DNA of 64,000 bases from an uncultured Collinsella sp. (GTDB lineage: Bacteria > Actinomycetota > Coriobacteriia > Coriobacteriales > Coriobacteriaceae): assembly GCA_958350755.1 (NCBI GenBank), contig CATWID010000005.1, forward strand, positions 1 to 64,000, in the 5' to 3' direction. The notes under the pieces were generated by a model. It worked only from the letters and a program-made list of their open reading frames with translations. It did no database searches and was not told the origin of the DNA. A program made the position numbers and the translations under genes. Positions 1 through 9,622 of this stretch are shown here, piece after piece; position 1 is the first letter of the stretch; each line of letters starts with the position of its first letter.

Positions 1-1370
1 CGCACCTCGTACACGCCGGCGGCGAGGTCCTTGAGCTCGGTCACGTCCTTGCCCACGGCCTGGTACTCGGCGGCGCCCCGAGCGCGCCACTCCATGGTGC
101 CGTCGACGCCCGTGATCTTGCCGTCCTTCTTGCCGCTCACGGTCTCGGCCTCGGCCTGGACCACCGGCGCGTCCTGCGCGGCATTCTTGATGGAGAACTC
201 GCAGGTCAAGCCATCGGCGGGCAGCGTGTAGTTGCCCGCGGCCTTGCCCGTCAGCTCGGCGAGGGTCGCCGTATAGGTGCCAACCTCGGTCTGGGAACCG
301 TCAACGAATGCACCAAGGTCATCCTTGCCGATGACGTTACCAAGCTCTGCCACGGGGCAGTGCTCCTTGCCGTCGTAGACGAATTCGGTGGTACCCCACG
401 TCACGGTAAGCAGACGCTGGTTGATGATGAACGTGCCGTCGATGAACGTAATCGCGTAGTTGGGGTTCGCACCCTCGGGCTGCGTCAGGCGCAGAGCATA
501 GCCACCCTCGCGCACATCGTCACAGTCTTCGCGCTCGATCTCGAGCTCAAGCGTATCGTCCCCGACGAGCTCGCCAGAGGTGATCGACCACTCAAAGACG
601 GGGTCTTTCTCGCCGTAAATCTTGGAGGCGTCCTGAGCGGTGACCGTGATCGCACGCGGCGTAACCTCGAGCGTCACTTTGCCCTCGACCGTCGCACCGC
701 CAATCATCACCTTATAGGCAACATCCAGCGCGCCGGCGTCCTTGATCTCGGGGGCAGAGGTAGACCAGGTCTTGCCGTCGTCGGTGCTGTACTCGGCCGT
801 CGCACCCTCGGGCAGCGCCGAAGCATTGACCGTGTGATACGCGCCGTCGTATTCGCCGGAGTAGCCGGAGATAGCAGCAGCCGGAATCTCCTCGGGGGCA
901 AGGGCGTACCCGCAGACGACGCACTGACGGTGACCGAAGCCCTTCTCGGTCGCCGTGGGAGGCGTGTCGACAACCCACGTAAAGGTGTGCTCGGCCTCGT
1001 CAATCTTGCCGCTGCAAGTGCACTCGTGCCAGTGCGTATTGTCGTCGGAGATCCACGTATCGCTCACGGCCTCGTGCTTGCGCACGCCCTCGACCGTCAC
1101 CCTCACGTCGCCCTCGACGTCCTGGACGGTGAACTCGCCGCGTTCGTTGAGCGTCACGGCACTTCCGTTGACCTTGACGGCATAGGTGAGTGAGTCGGCA
1201 AAGTAGCCGTCCTCGATGCTGATGGTGAGGGTGGCAGAGCCATGCCAGTCGAGCTCGGTCGCGTCAGCCGTGAGCTTGTAGCCGACCTGTTCGGCGGGCA
1301 GCGCCACAGCGAGCTTGCGGCCCGTGGCAACCGTAACCTTGGTCGCGGCGGAGGCTTCGTGGTCGTCATC
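1..1370 (-). repeat. Adhesin repeat unit C (MBG-type, runs off window)
   Basis: Third repeat, with HWHECTCSG, CVVCGY, SGEYDGAYH, YGEKDPVF and NPNYAITF. The GxYEVR strand that begins the next unit is visible at the very left edge, so further units probably follow. Confidence 0.7.
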
Positions 1371-4300
1371 AGCGCGGTAGCGCACTTCGTACGTGCCCGC
1401 GGCAAGACCGCTGAGCTCGGTCGCGCCTTCGGACACGGCCTGATACTCACCCGAGTCCTTGGCACGCCACTCCATAGCGGCGTTGACACCCGTGATCTTG
1501 CCGTCAGCCTTGGCACTGACGGTCTCGGCCACACCCTGGACCACCGGTGCGCCCTTGGGAGCCTTCTTGATGGAGAACTCGCGCGTCAGGCCCGTTGCCG
1601 GCAGCTTGTAGTTGCCCTTGTCGGCGCCCGTCAGCTCGATGATCTTCGCCGTGTAAGCGCCGGCCTTGACCGCAGCACCGTCAACATATGCAGAGACGTC
1701 GTCATCTCCAATGACGTTGCCGAGTTCCGCCTCGGGGCAGTGCTTCTCGCCGTCGTAGGTGAACTCGGTGGTAGCGTCCCACGTCACGGTGAGCTCGCGC
1801 TTGTTAATGATGAACTTGCCATCAACGAACGTAATATCGTAGTTGGGGTTGGCGCCCTCGGACTGCGACGCCGTCACGACGTAGCCGCCCTTGCGCACGG
1901 TCTCGCCGGCCTCGCGAGAGACGGTGATGTCCTGGAGGCTCTCGCCCTCGACGAGCTCGCCCTCGGTGACCTTCCAGCCCAGTTCGGGATCATCGTTGCC
2001 GTAGGTCTTGGAGGCATCGGACGCCGTCACAGTGACCTTGCGCGGCGTCACCACAAGCTTCGCCTCGCCCTCGATAGCGGCTCCGTCGACGATCGCGCTG
2101 TACTTGAACGGCAGGGTGCCGACGTCCTTGATCTCGGGAGCGGAGGCAGACCAATTGACGCCATCGTCGATGCTGTACGTGACCGCCGTGCCCTCGGGCA
2201 GGGCCGAGACATCGGCAGTGTGGACCTTGCCGTCATACTCGCCGGAGTAGCCGGCAACAGAGGCCGCCGGGATTACAACCTTATCGGAGGAGTTGTAGTC
2301 ACAGACAGTGCAGTGCAAATGCTTGGATCCGGGCTTCTCGACCGTAGGCTTCTCGTCGATTATCCACTCGAAGGAATGCTCGGCCACGTCGATCCGCTCA
2401 CCGCACGTGCAAACATGCCAGTGAGAAGAACCGTCGCTCTTCCAGCCGGTACCATCGGGCTCATGCTTGGCGATGCCCTCGACGGTAATCACGGTGTCTT
2501 TCTCCACCTTAGACAGTTGGTAAACGCCCTGCTCGCTGGGCTTGATGGTCTCGCCGTTTGCCTTAACGGAAAAATCCTTAGTCGCGTAATAGTCGTCCGC
2601 GACCGTAAACTTAAGCGTCGCAGAACCGTGCCAGTCGAGCTCGGTCGCGTCAGCCGTGAGCGCGTAGCCCGCCTGCTCGGCCGGCAGCGTCACCTTGAGC
2701 TTGCGGCCGGCATCGACCGTAACGGTAACGGTCTTGGAAGCGTTGTAATTCGTCGTAGCCCCGTAGCACAGGCGATAGGAACCAGGCGCCAGATTCTCAA
2801 GCTTGTCGCCATCAACCAGATCACTTGCCTTGATGAACATCATCTGCTTGCTAGGCTTGCCCAGCATCATCGATGTATCAACGCCCTCAATCTTACCGTC
2901 GTGTTTACCACTCACGGTCTCCGCTGTCGCCTTTACATTGGGAGCACTGTCCCGTTTGGCCTTGGCGATAGCATACGTGCATTCAATACCCGAGGGCTTG
3001 CGGTAATTAGAGAGAACCTTATCCTCACCGACGAGCCCAGTCACCCTCGCCGTATACGTGCCGGCATCTACCTTTGCGGCGTCAGTGACCTTGAGAGACA
3101 CGTCGTCGTTGTTAACCAGATTGGTTATCTCTGCCGTGGGACCCTGTTCTTGGCCGTTGTAAACGTATTGACCAACATTCCACGTCACATCGATAGTACG
3201 GCGCGTAATGGTGAACTTGCCCGCCTCAAACGTAATGTCGTAATTAGCGTTGGCGCCCTCTTCCTGAGAAGCCGTCACCTTGTACGTCTTATAACCGGTC
3301 AGGACATTCTCGCCCTCATCACGCTTGTACGTAATACCGGAAAGCGTATCGCCCTCCATAAGAGAGCCGGCCGTCACTTCATAGGTAAAGTCGGGGTCCG
3401 GGTCGCCATACGTTTTAGAAGCAGGAGCTGGCGCCACCGTAATCGGGCACGGCATCACCTCGAGCGTCACCTGCCCCTTGATGTCAGAAGCACCAGGGGT
3501 GGTCACCTTATAGTCGACCGTGGTCTTGCCGACGTTTTTGATTGCAGGAGCATCCGTTTTCCACGTTTTGCCGCCGTCGATGCTGAACTGAGCCGTCGCG
3601 CCAGCCTTAAGGTCAACGCTCACGGCATGCTCTTTGCCGTCATACACGCCGACATAACCGCCGATGCACGCCGGGGGAATCTCCTCCTCGCGCAGGACAT
3701 AGCCGCACGTGGAGCATTGATACCGCTTTAGACCGGGCTTCTCGGTGGTGGGAGCCTTAACTTCCTCCCAAGAGAAGACATGCGTGTCTTCGTTGAGCTT
3801 CTTGCCGCATCGACACACCTGCCAGTGGGCACCACTCGAACCCTTGGTTTTATACCAAGCACCGTCAGCGGACGCGCAAGGACCCTCCGCAATTTCGAAG
3901 ACGTTGGCCCCCGAAGCGTAGTGGTTGTTGTCCTTTTTGAAGCGCACCTCATACTTCCCGGCAGCAAGCGACTCGATTGAAGTTTTACCAGCACGGATGG
4001 ATTCCCAGTATGTGTCCCCGAATTTTCTCCACTCATAGGTCTCATTCAGGTTGGAAAGCGATCCATCGCCAAGCAAATGTGCACTCTCGTCCTTGACCTT
4101 GACACCTGTGCCTTCGCTAGCGATATAACGCCAAGGAACAGGCTGGCTGGCGGGCGTAATCTTGATTTCAACCGACCCGCTCTTTGTCACATAGTCTTTC
4201 GCGGTGATGCGATAATCGACCGTCACGGAGCGAACCTCGCCCCTGCGAGTGCGCTGAACGTCCGTGTAGCTCGAAACCTCCGTCGTCCATTCGTCGCTCT

Positions 4301-6653
4301 CATCCACGCTGTACTCAATCTTCATGTCGGCAGGGGCATTCGATACCGAGATGTTGACGCCATGCGCCTGCCCATCATAGGGGCCTTCGAATCCCTCGGC
4401 CATCACGTCCTCGAACTGCGTGCCCGTAATAGTCCAGCATGCATATCTCGAGCCCGTGTAGTTGCCCTTGCCCTTGATATAGACCTGGTAGTACGGGTAA
4501 TAAGAATTGGAACTGGGAGGACCGATCGCGCTCACCGTGCTATACGACGGATCATTATCAATCTCGTAGTCGTCGCCCTTGACAAAGTACGACCAGCTTT
4601 GAGTGTCGTAGTTGTAGACCTTAACAGAGAAGCTCGGCGCAATCGTCTTACCCGTCCACGGGTACGCACGAACTGTCTCACCATTGATCTTGGCGTCTTC
4701 TCCGCCGTCATTGAATTCAAACGTGAGCCCGCTGACCTTGCTCAGCTCTAGCGGCTTAATCTGGAACTCGCGAGTAAGCGTCAGGTCGCCCTCTTGACCC
4801 TTGACCTTAACCGTAGACTCGATACGGTAGATCCCTGCATCGGTAGGGACATACTCCAGCGGCTCGCCCGCGTCATCGCCCCACTTCGAAAGCTTGTAAT
4901 ACCGAGACCCGGAGATGTGTACGCCTCCCGTCGAGACGATATCGTCTCGAGCATAGCCGTCCTTATTCGACATCGTCAGCGTTGGAGCGACTTCGCCGCC
5001 GCTGTATGTAACGCCAAGCTTTCCCTTATCCGACGTTGCTCCATCGATGCCCAGCTCGACGGCATAACCATTTTTGTAGTTGCAATCGCTCGGGCGCATC
5101 TTGCCGGAGCAGGTGACCTTCAGTTGACATGAGCTGTTGGTGGCCTTTTCCACCGACCACACATGCTTGTGCGGCAGGCGCGAGGCGTACACATATCCGT
5201 CGTCCGTCTTTCCAATGCCGACACTTGGATCGTCCGTAGTAACGCGAGCGCGCAGGTCGGCCTCATCGATATCGCAAGTGCCAAGTTTCCACTGTGTGCC
5301 CTTATAAGCGCCCAGCCGATCGTCCTTGAGCGACAGCTGGACCTTGCCCGTGAAGGATTCTGCAATGTTCAATTTGCTGAGGTAATAAATCCCCGGCGTG
5401 TCGAGCGCGAGGCCTCGGGCGCCCTTATCACCGTTAGTAGTAATGGTCGTATTACCGGCGAGCGTCACCGTTCCGTGAGCATACACGGTGTTTCGACGTG
5501 TATTCGCATCTTTGTATTCACCTGTGCCCACGGCATAGGTATCGGATATATACGTATTGTTAAGCGTACATGTCGAGCCTTTAGCAACTGCGATTGCACT
5601 CGTCATGACCATGTCCTGCGTATAGTTCGCCGCCGGAACCCGCGAGTCCGTCGACTGAACGATGCAGTTATTGAGCGTGACATCCGAATTGTTAACGACA
5701 ATATTGCCCGCATGAGTGTGTTCGTTTGTATCCTCGACCCCAAGGCTCTTACACCAGATCGACTCCTGCCTGTTGTTGTTAAACGTGCAGTTATTGAGCA
5801 CGACACTGGGACGGAACCCACGGCCCACAACGCTCAATGCGCCAGCGCAGTGGTCACGGTTGCCCTCGAACTTACAGTTGTTAAAGGTTACGTCCAGATT
5901 CTTCCCGCTGTTCTGCGAACCGCGGATGGTAACCGGAGCAGGAGAGGCGGTATATAGGTAAGTACTGTTCCCGTAGCTATGGTCATGTCCATAACTCGCC
6001 GTTCCCGTTCTGCAATCCCAATCAATTACAGAGACGTCCTCGAATACGGCCGATTCGCCCCCGTCCATCGTGCCGTATAGCGCGATAGCGCGTTTGGAAC
6101 TTTTTCCTTTAATGGTTCGCAGGTCGATGCCGCTCATCTTGAAGTTTAAGCTCCCACCGGCACGTCTCTTGTCGATAACAGAATCTGCGCCATACGTTTT
6201 ATCCGGATTTGCATCGTCAGACAAGAAACTATGACCATTGCAGTTAAACGTAGTTTCAAAGGAACCGTTGGTGCCGATAAATTCGATATAGCCGCCCTTG
6301 AGGACAAAGAGCTCGCCGGCCGTAGAACCTCTCTTGTCGACTATCTGGCCACCGTATTTAGGTTTGTTGGAAAAGTAAACACGCGTCGGATCGTCCTTGG
6401 TGCCGCCCTCGACCTCATAGTGGCCAAGGGTAATTTCACCGCCGATGACGTAGTCTTTTCCCGCCTCGAGCTTCACCGAGTAGGGGTATTGGAGGCCCGT
6501 ATCGCTTCTCTGGGCCAGAATCGCGTCGCGCGGAATATCCGCCGTAGTCGCCGCCTCGGCCACCGCCGGCGACGCCACGAGCGCGCATGCCACGGTGGCG
6601 ATGCCCAGCAGGCGCGTCAGCACGGCGCGCATTCCCGTATTCTTCTCCCTCAT
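1..6653 (-). CDS. Giant secreted adhesin with beta-helix region and tandem MBG repeats (3' end beyond window)
   Basis: The frame reads from an ATG at 6653 for about 2217 codons without a stop and leaves the window at position 1, so the C-terminus (where a wall anchor would sit) is not visible. The N-terminus has basic residues, a hydrophobic stretch and an Ala-rich cleavage region ending near residue 35, a Sec signal peptide. Residues of about 200-420 hold repeated NNCxFxxN patterns typical of right-handed parallel beta-helices. From about residue 890 onward come three long repeat units of roughly 430 residues. Each has a GxYEVR strand, HWxxCxCG and CxxCGY cysteine pairs, a GYxGxYDGxxH segment, and a YGDPDP / YGNDDP / YGEKDP MBG-type segment. 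Predicted role: surface adhesin. The cysteine/histidine pairs could bind metal. It is divergent from a LytTR two-component system, which may control it. Long open frames on the opposite strand here are shadows. Confidence 0.9.
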   Translation of the reverse strand, partial: MREKNTGMRAVLTRLLGIATVACALVASPAVAEAATTADIPRDAILAQRSDTGLQYPYSVKLEAGKDYVIGGEITLGHYEVEGGTKDDPTRVYFSNKPKYGGQIVDKRGSTAGELFVLKGGYIEFIGTNGSFETTFNCNGHSFLSDDANPDKTYGADSVIDKRRAGGSLNFKMSGIDLRTIKGKSSKRAIALYGTMDGGESAVFEDVSVIDWDCRTGTASYGHDHSYGNSTYLYTASPAPVTIRGSQNSGKNLDVTFNNCKFEGNRDHCAGALSVVGRGFRPSVVLNNCTFNNNRQESIWCKSLGVEDTNEHTHAGNIVVNNSDVTLNNCIVQSTDSRVPAANYTQDMVMTSAIAVAKGSTCTLNNTYISDTYAVGTGEYKDANTRRNTVYAHGTVTLAGNTTITTNGDKGARGLALDTPGIYYLSKLNIAESFTGKVQLSLKDDRLGAYKGTQWKLGTCDIDEADLRARVTTDDPSVGIGKTDDGYVYASRLPHKHVWSVEKATNSSCQLKVTCSGKMRPSDCNYKNGYAVELGIDGATSDKGKLGVTYSGGEVAPTLTMSNKDGYARDDIVSTGGVHISGSRYYKLSKWGDDAGEPLEYVPTDAGIYRIESTVKVKGQEGDLTLTREFQIKPLELSKVSGLTFEFNDGGEDAKINGETVRAYPWTGKTIAPSFSVKVYNYDTQSWSYFVKGDDYEIDNDPSYSTVSAIGPPSSNSYYPYYQVYIKGKGNYTGSRYACWTITGTQFEDVMAEGFEGPYDGQAHGVNISVSNAPADMKIEYSVDESDEWTTEVSSYTDVQRTRRGEVRSVTVDYRITAKDYVTKSGSVEIKITPASQPVPWRYIASEGTGVKVKDESAHLLGDGSLSNLNETYEWRKFGDTYWESIRAGKTSIESLAAGKYEVRFKKDNNHYASGANVFEIAEGPCASADGAWYKTKGSSGAHWQVCRCGKKLNEDTHVFSWEEVKAPTTEKPGLKRYQCSTCGYVLREEEIPPACIGGYVGVYDGKEHAVSVDLKAGATAQFSIDGGKTWKTDAPAIKNVGKTTVDYKVTTPGASDIKGQVTLEVMPCPITVAPAPASKTYGDPDPDFTYEVTAGSLMEGDTLSGITYKRDEGENVLTGYKTYKVTASQEEGANANYDITFEAGKFTITRRTIDVTWNVGQYVYNGQEQGPTAEITNLVNNDDVSLKVTDAAKVDAGTYTARVTGLVGEDKVLSNYRKPSGIECTYAIAKAKRDSAPNVKATAETVSGKHDGKIEGVDTSMMLGKPSKQMMFIKASDLVDGDKLENLAPGSYRLCYGATTNYNASKTVTVTVDAGRKLKVTLPAEQAGYALTADATELDWHGSATLKFTVADDYYATKDFSVKANGETIKPSEQGVYQLSKVEKDTVITVEGIAKHEPDGTGWKSDGSSHWHVCTCGERIDVAEHSFEWIIDEKPTVEKPGSKHLHCTVCDYNSSDKVVIPAASVAGYSGEYDGKVHTADVSALPEGTAVTYSIDDGVNWSASAPEIKDVGTLPFKYSAIVDGAAIEGEAKLVVTPRKVTVTASDASKTYGNDDPELGWKVTEGELVEGESLQDITVSREAGETVRKGGYVVTASQSEGANPNYDITFVDGKFIINKRELTVTWDATTEFTYDGEKHCPEAELGNVIGDDDVSAYVDGAAVKAGAYTAKIIELTGADKGNYKLPATGLTREFSIKKAPKGAPVVQGVAETVSAKADGKITGVNAAMEWRAKDSGEYQAVSEGATELSGLAAGTYEVRYRADDDHEASAATKVTVATGRKLAVALPAEQVGYKLTADATELDWHGSATLTISIEDGYFADSLTYAVKVNGSAVTLNERGEFTVQDVEGDVRVTVEGVRKHEAVSDTWISDDNTHWHECTCSGKIDEAEHTFTWVVDTPPTATEKGFGHRQCVVCGYALAPEEIPAAAISGYSGEYDGAYHTVNASALPEGATAEYSTDDGKTWSTSAPEIKDAGALDVAYKVMIGGATVEGKVTLEVTPRAITVTAQDASKIYGEKDPVFEWSITSGELVGDDTLELEIEREDCDDVREGGYALRLTQPEGANPNYAITFIDGTFIINQRLLTVTWGTTEFVYDGKEHCPVAELGNVIGKDDLGAFVDGSQTEVGTYTATLAELTGKAAGNYTLPADGLTCEFSIKNAAQDAPVVQAEAETVSGKKDGKITGVDGTMEWRARGAAEYQAVGKDVTELKDLAAGVYEV
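1370..2790 (-). repeat. Adhesin repeat unit B (MBG-type)
   Basis: Second repeat, with HWHVCTCG, CTVCDY, SGEYDGKVH, YGNDDPEL and NPNYDITF. It is closer to unit C than to unit A; for example the ADATELDWHGSATL segment is shared. Some neighbouring DNA stretches are near-identical, which makes the gene prone to recombination. Edges are approximate. Confidence 0.75.
2790..3990 (-). repeat. Adhesin repeat unit A (MBG-type)
   Basis: This is the first long in-gene repeat of the adhesin, about 400 residues. It carries the signature order HWQVCRCG, CSTCGY, a GxYDGKEH strand, YGDPDPDF and NYDITF. The next unit repeats the same order with diverged sequence. Unit edges are approximate. Confidence 0.75.
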
Positions 6654-6829
6654 CGTAGCTCCCCTTATCCCTATGCTTCGCGATGTCTGGCATCGTTTGG
6701 CGCTGGCGGCTGGCGTGTTCCCCGGCCAGCCACCAGCATGTATTGACATGTTTATCCACGGATTATTTTGCTGCTGCACTTTCTAACGCCCTGCCGCTTG
6801 GCGCGAGTTGCACGCCGTGGGGCGCAAAC

Positions 6830-6859
6830 GGTGCGCACCCCCGCGAGCGGTACGCACCC
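6830..6859 (+). promoter_or_regulatory. Direct repeat pair, candidate LytTR operator
   Basis: GGTGCGCACCC (6830-6840) and GGTACGCACCC (6849-6859) are an 11-bp direct repeat with one mismatch and a 19-bp period, about 35-60 bp before the LytTR regulator start. LytTR regulators usually bind pairs of direct repeats spaced about two helical turns, so autoregulation or control of the divergent adhesin is plausible. This is inference. Confidence 0.45.
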
Positions 6860-6892
6860 AATGTGGCAAAATCGAATTACTAAGGGGGCCGA

Positions 6893-7615
6893 ATGCTCAA
6901 GATTATTGCCTGCGACGACGACGTCGCTTTTCTAGATAGACTGCACCGAATGATCGACCGTTGGTCGACCGAGACGGGCACGGCGGTCGATGTTGCGCTC
7001 GTTACGCGCGGCGAGGACCTGCTGGCACGCCATGCCGCATCGCGCGCCGACATCATCCTGCTCGACATGATCATGCCGCTCGTCAACGGCATGGACACCG
7101 CGCGCGAATTGCGCCAGACCGATACCGCCGTGCGCCTGGTGTTTCTCACCTCATCGCCCGAGTTTGCACTGGAGTCCTACGAGGTCCGCGCCTTCGACTA
7201 CCTGCTCAAACCCGTGACCTACGAGCGCGTGGCGCAATTGCTCGACGAGCTGTCGAGCCTGCGTCCGGCCGCGACCGACGAGCTCGTCATCAAGACGTCC
7301 TTTGGCTACCATGCCCTGCGCCTATCCGATATCGAATATGCCGAGGCTCGCAACAAGCACGTGATCTTCCACCTGCGCGATGGCCGCGATATCGAGGCGC
7401 TCGAGCCGTTCCGCAGCATCGAGGACCGACTGGTCCAAAACGCGACCTTCTTTAAATGCCACCGCAGCTACCAGGTCAATCTGCGCAATATCGACCACTT
7501 TAACCGCACGGAAATCGTCATGCGCTCGGGCGCGTGCATACCGCTCGCGCGCAGCTGCAAGCAGGGATTCCAAGACGCCTACTTTGCGGTGCGGTTCGAG
7601 GGCGGGAGACGCTGA
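6893..7615 (+). CDS. LytTR-family response regulator (AgrA/LytR type)
   Basis: This 240-residue protein has an N-terminal receiver domain: acidic residues D8-D10, phospho-acceptor D58 in DIILLDMIMP, and a conserved Lys in FDYLLKPV. A C-terminal LytTR DNA-binding domain follows from about residue 135, with FFKCHRSYQVN and a terminal FQDAYFAVRF-like strand. A purine-rich ribosome site (AAGGGGG) precedes the ATG. The stop overlaps the start of the next gene, a GHKL histidine kinase, so the two are translationally coupled and form a two-component pair. No agrB or agrD-like peptide gene is visible nearby, so the signal is unknown. Likely targets, by inference, include its own promoter and the divergent adhesin. 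Confidence 0.93.
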   Translation: MLKIIACDDDVAFLDRLHRMIDRWSTETGTAVDVALVTRGEDLLARHAASRADIILLDMIMPLVNGMDTARELRQTDTAVRLVFLTSSPEFALESYEVRAFDYLLKPVTYERVAQLLDELSSLRPAATDELVIKTSFGYHALRLSDIEYAEARNKHVIFHLRDGRDIEALEPFRSIEDRLVQNATFFKCHRSYQVNLRNIDHFNRTEIVMRSGACIPLARSCKQGFQDAYFAVRFEGGRR

Positions 7616-8892
7616 TGCTTTCCTCGGCAGAACTGGTACTTTGGGCAATCCACCATGCGACGACGTTGCTCTTTGGCGTCTTTGCCTCGGCGGCTCTATG
7701 CGGCGTCGAGATCAACGGCCGCCATTCGCTCGAGCTGGTGGGGGTCGGCGCCGCAACCGGATGCGCATTCGGCCTCGCCAATGCCGTTGGCGGCGAGCTT
7801 TTCGCCCGACAGGCCTATCCACTCGTCGTGCATCTGCCGCTTGTCGTCTACCTGTGCGTACGCTATCGCCTGAGTCCGCTGCTCGTTATGCTGGGCGTCA
7901 CCAGTGCCTACCTGAGCTGCCAGTTCAGCAACTGGATGGGCATCGCCGCATTCGCCGTCACCGATTCGCAGGTCGCGTACTACGTGGCGCGCATCATCAC
8001 CACGCTCGGCGTCTTTGCCGTCTTGTTGCATTGGGCAAGCGACATCGGCCCCCGCCTGGCGATCAAAAGCCCCACCGAGCTGGAGATTCTGCTCATCCTG
8101 CCGCTCGTCTACTACATCTTCGACTACGCCACCAACGTCTATACCACGCTCTTCCACTCGGGCTCGGTAGTAACCGTTGAGTTTTTGGCGTTCGCCCTCT
8201 GCGCGTTCTACCTTATGTTTCTTGCCGTCTACCTTCGCGAATACGAGGCAAAGGAAATCGCCGAGCGCGAGCGCTGGATGCTCGCGACCCGCGACAGCGC
8301 GGCCATCAAAGAGCTCGAAGCCTGGCGCCAGTCCGGACGCGAGCTCTCGGTTCTCCGTCACGACATGCGCCACTACCTGCGCGGTCTAGCGGCCCTGATC
8401 GAAGAGGGTCACACCGATGAGGCACTCGAGCGCATCGACGCGCTCTGCGAGACCAACGACCGCACCGCCGTGCGCCGCTACTGCGCCAACGAAACGGTCA
8501 ACATTGCGCTCTCGTCGCTTTCCGCGGACATCAACGCGCACGGCATCACCGCCGACCTGCACGCCGCCGTGCCCGAAACCGTCCTCGTGGGCGATGTCGA
8601 TCTATTCAGTGTGGTATCGAACGCCCTGGACAATGCCATCGCCGCGGCGAGCGCCGCCCCCGAAGGCAAGCGGTTTGTCGACCTGGACCTTCGCTACGAA
8701 GACGGTCAGCTTCTATTGCTGGTTTCCAACACGTTTGGCCGTGCGCCGCACATGGTCGACGGCATGCCCGTGGCTCAGCACACTGGGCACGGCTTTGGCA
8801 CCAAGAGCATTATGCTTGCCGTCGAGCGCATGAACGGCAACTGCCAGTTCCGCATTAACGGCGACCGGTTTGAGCTGCGCGCCGTGATGTAG
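7615..8892 (+). CDS. GHKL sensor histidine kinase (AgrC-like)
   Basis: I chose the ATG at 7615, whose A is the last base of the preceding gene's stop; this gives 425 residues. An upstream in-frame start would lie inside the regulator gene. The first 210 or so residues hold about six hydrophobic segments, an AgrC-like membrane sensor. The phospho-acceptor box LRHDMRHYLRG puts His at about residue 249. The C-terminal GHKL ATPase domain shows an N-box (NALDNAIAAA) and a G-box (TGHGFGTKSI). It should phosphorylate the LytTR regulator encoded just before it. The ligand is unknown; no autoinducer-peptide genes are adjacent. Confidence 0.92.
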   Translation: MLSSAELVLWAIHHATTLLFGVFASAALCGVEINGRHSLELVGVGAATGCAFGLANAVGGELFARQAYPLVVHLPLVVYLCVRYRLSPLLVMLGVTSAYLSCQFSNWMGIAAFAVTDSQVAYYVARIITTLGVFAVLLHWASDIGPRLAIKSPTELEILLILPLVYYIFDYATNVYTTLFHSGSVVTVEFLAFALCAFYLMFLAVYLREYEAKEIAERERWMLATRDSAAIKELEAWRQSGRELSVLRHDMRHYLRGLAALIEEGHTDEALERIDALCETNDRTAVRRYCANETVNIALSSLSADINAHGITADLHAAVPETVLVGDVDLFSVVSNALDNAIAAASAAPEGKRFVDLDLRYEDGQLLLLVSNTFGRAPHMVDGMPVAQHTGHGFGTKSIMLAVERMNGNCQFRINGDRFELRAVM

Positions 8893-8910
8893 GGGCTGCC
8901 GCCAACCTCG

Positions 8911-9486
8911 CTACAGCGGTGCAGCCGCCGGGGTCAGCTGCTTAATGTAGGCCCACATGCGCTGCTTGGCGGCCTTGTCGGTGAGCGCCGCCTCAAAACC
9001 GTCGAGCGCCAGCACGCGGCGCCCCTGCACATGGGCGACCAGGCCGGGCTTGAGCATGGCGGTGTCAAAGTCATCAATTGCCACAAGCATATCGGCATAG
9101 GTCTCGCGCATGACATCGGCCGCACTGTTGTCCAGCAGCAGCACCGCCTCGGGGTCCAAGGTCTCCAGCGCCTCGCGGAACAGGTCGCACGTCAGGGCCT
9201 CGCCCGCCGCGACCGCTCCGTCGCCCGCGCCGGCGACGCTTGCCAGCACACAAAAATCCTCGGGGGCATATCCGATGGCACCGAGCGCCTTGCGCAACGC
9301 GGCGCCATCCGCGCCGGCGGCCAGCTCGCCGCCCGAGCACTCGGCTTCATCCAAATCGCCTTTGACCAGCACAATCGGCGAGCACGCGTTGCCCGCGATA
9401 CGCACACCGCGATCTGCAAGCGACGCGAGCTCCTGCTCGGTCGCCTGAGCGATGGCTTCTTTTTTCTGGCTTTGTGACGTGGGCAT
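8911..9486 (-). CDS. Uncharacterised protein, weakly uracil-DNA-glycosylase-like
   Basis: This encodes 191 residues starting at the ATG at 9486, which has GGAGAG eight bases upstream; a longer in-frame start at 9516 lacks a good site. There is no signal peptide or membrane segment. The layout (LVKGDLDEAECSGGELAAG near residue 45, a central LLLDNSAADVM strand, then VQGRRVLAL and a C-terminal WAYIKQL helix) recalls the order of motifs in family 4/5 uracil-DNA glycosylases. However, the catalytic motifs are degenerate and no iron-sulfur cysteine set is evident, so an enzymatic function should not be assumed. It converges with the kinase gene, with only 18 bp between the stops. Confidence 0.7.
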   Translation of the reverse strand: MPTSQSQKKEAIAQATEQELASLADRGVRIAGNACSPIVLVKGDLDEAECSGGELAAGADGAALRKALGAIGYAPEDFCVLASVAGAGDGAVAAGEALTCDLFREALETLDPEAVLLLDNSAADVMRETYADMLVAIDDFDTAMLKPGLVAHVQGRRVLALDGFEAALTDKAAKQRMWAYIKQLTPAAAPL

Positions 9487-9622
9487 GCGCTCTCCAATCG
9501 TTTGCGTGCCCACCATTATATAAAAGAGCCGCCCGCGAGTGGTTGCTTTGCGGGCCGCTGGGTATAAGCACGGTCGTACTGAGTTTTACGCGGCCGAGCC
9601 GCGTCGTATTATGGAGGTCACC

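Noticed and set aside
1242..3731. Long open frame on the plus strand (829 codons)
   Set aside because: It lies antisense to the adhesin repeats, is low in recognisable motifs and reflects the GC-rich third positions of the real gene. The minus frame has a signal peptide and domain repeats.
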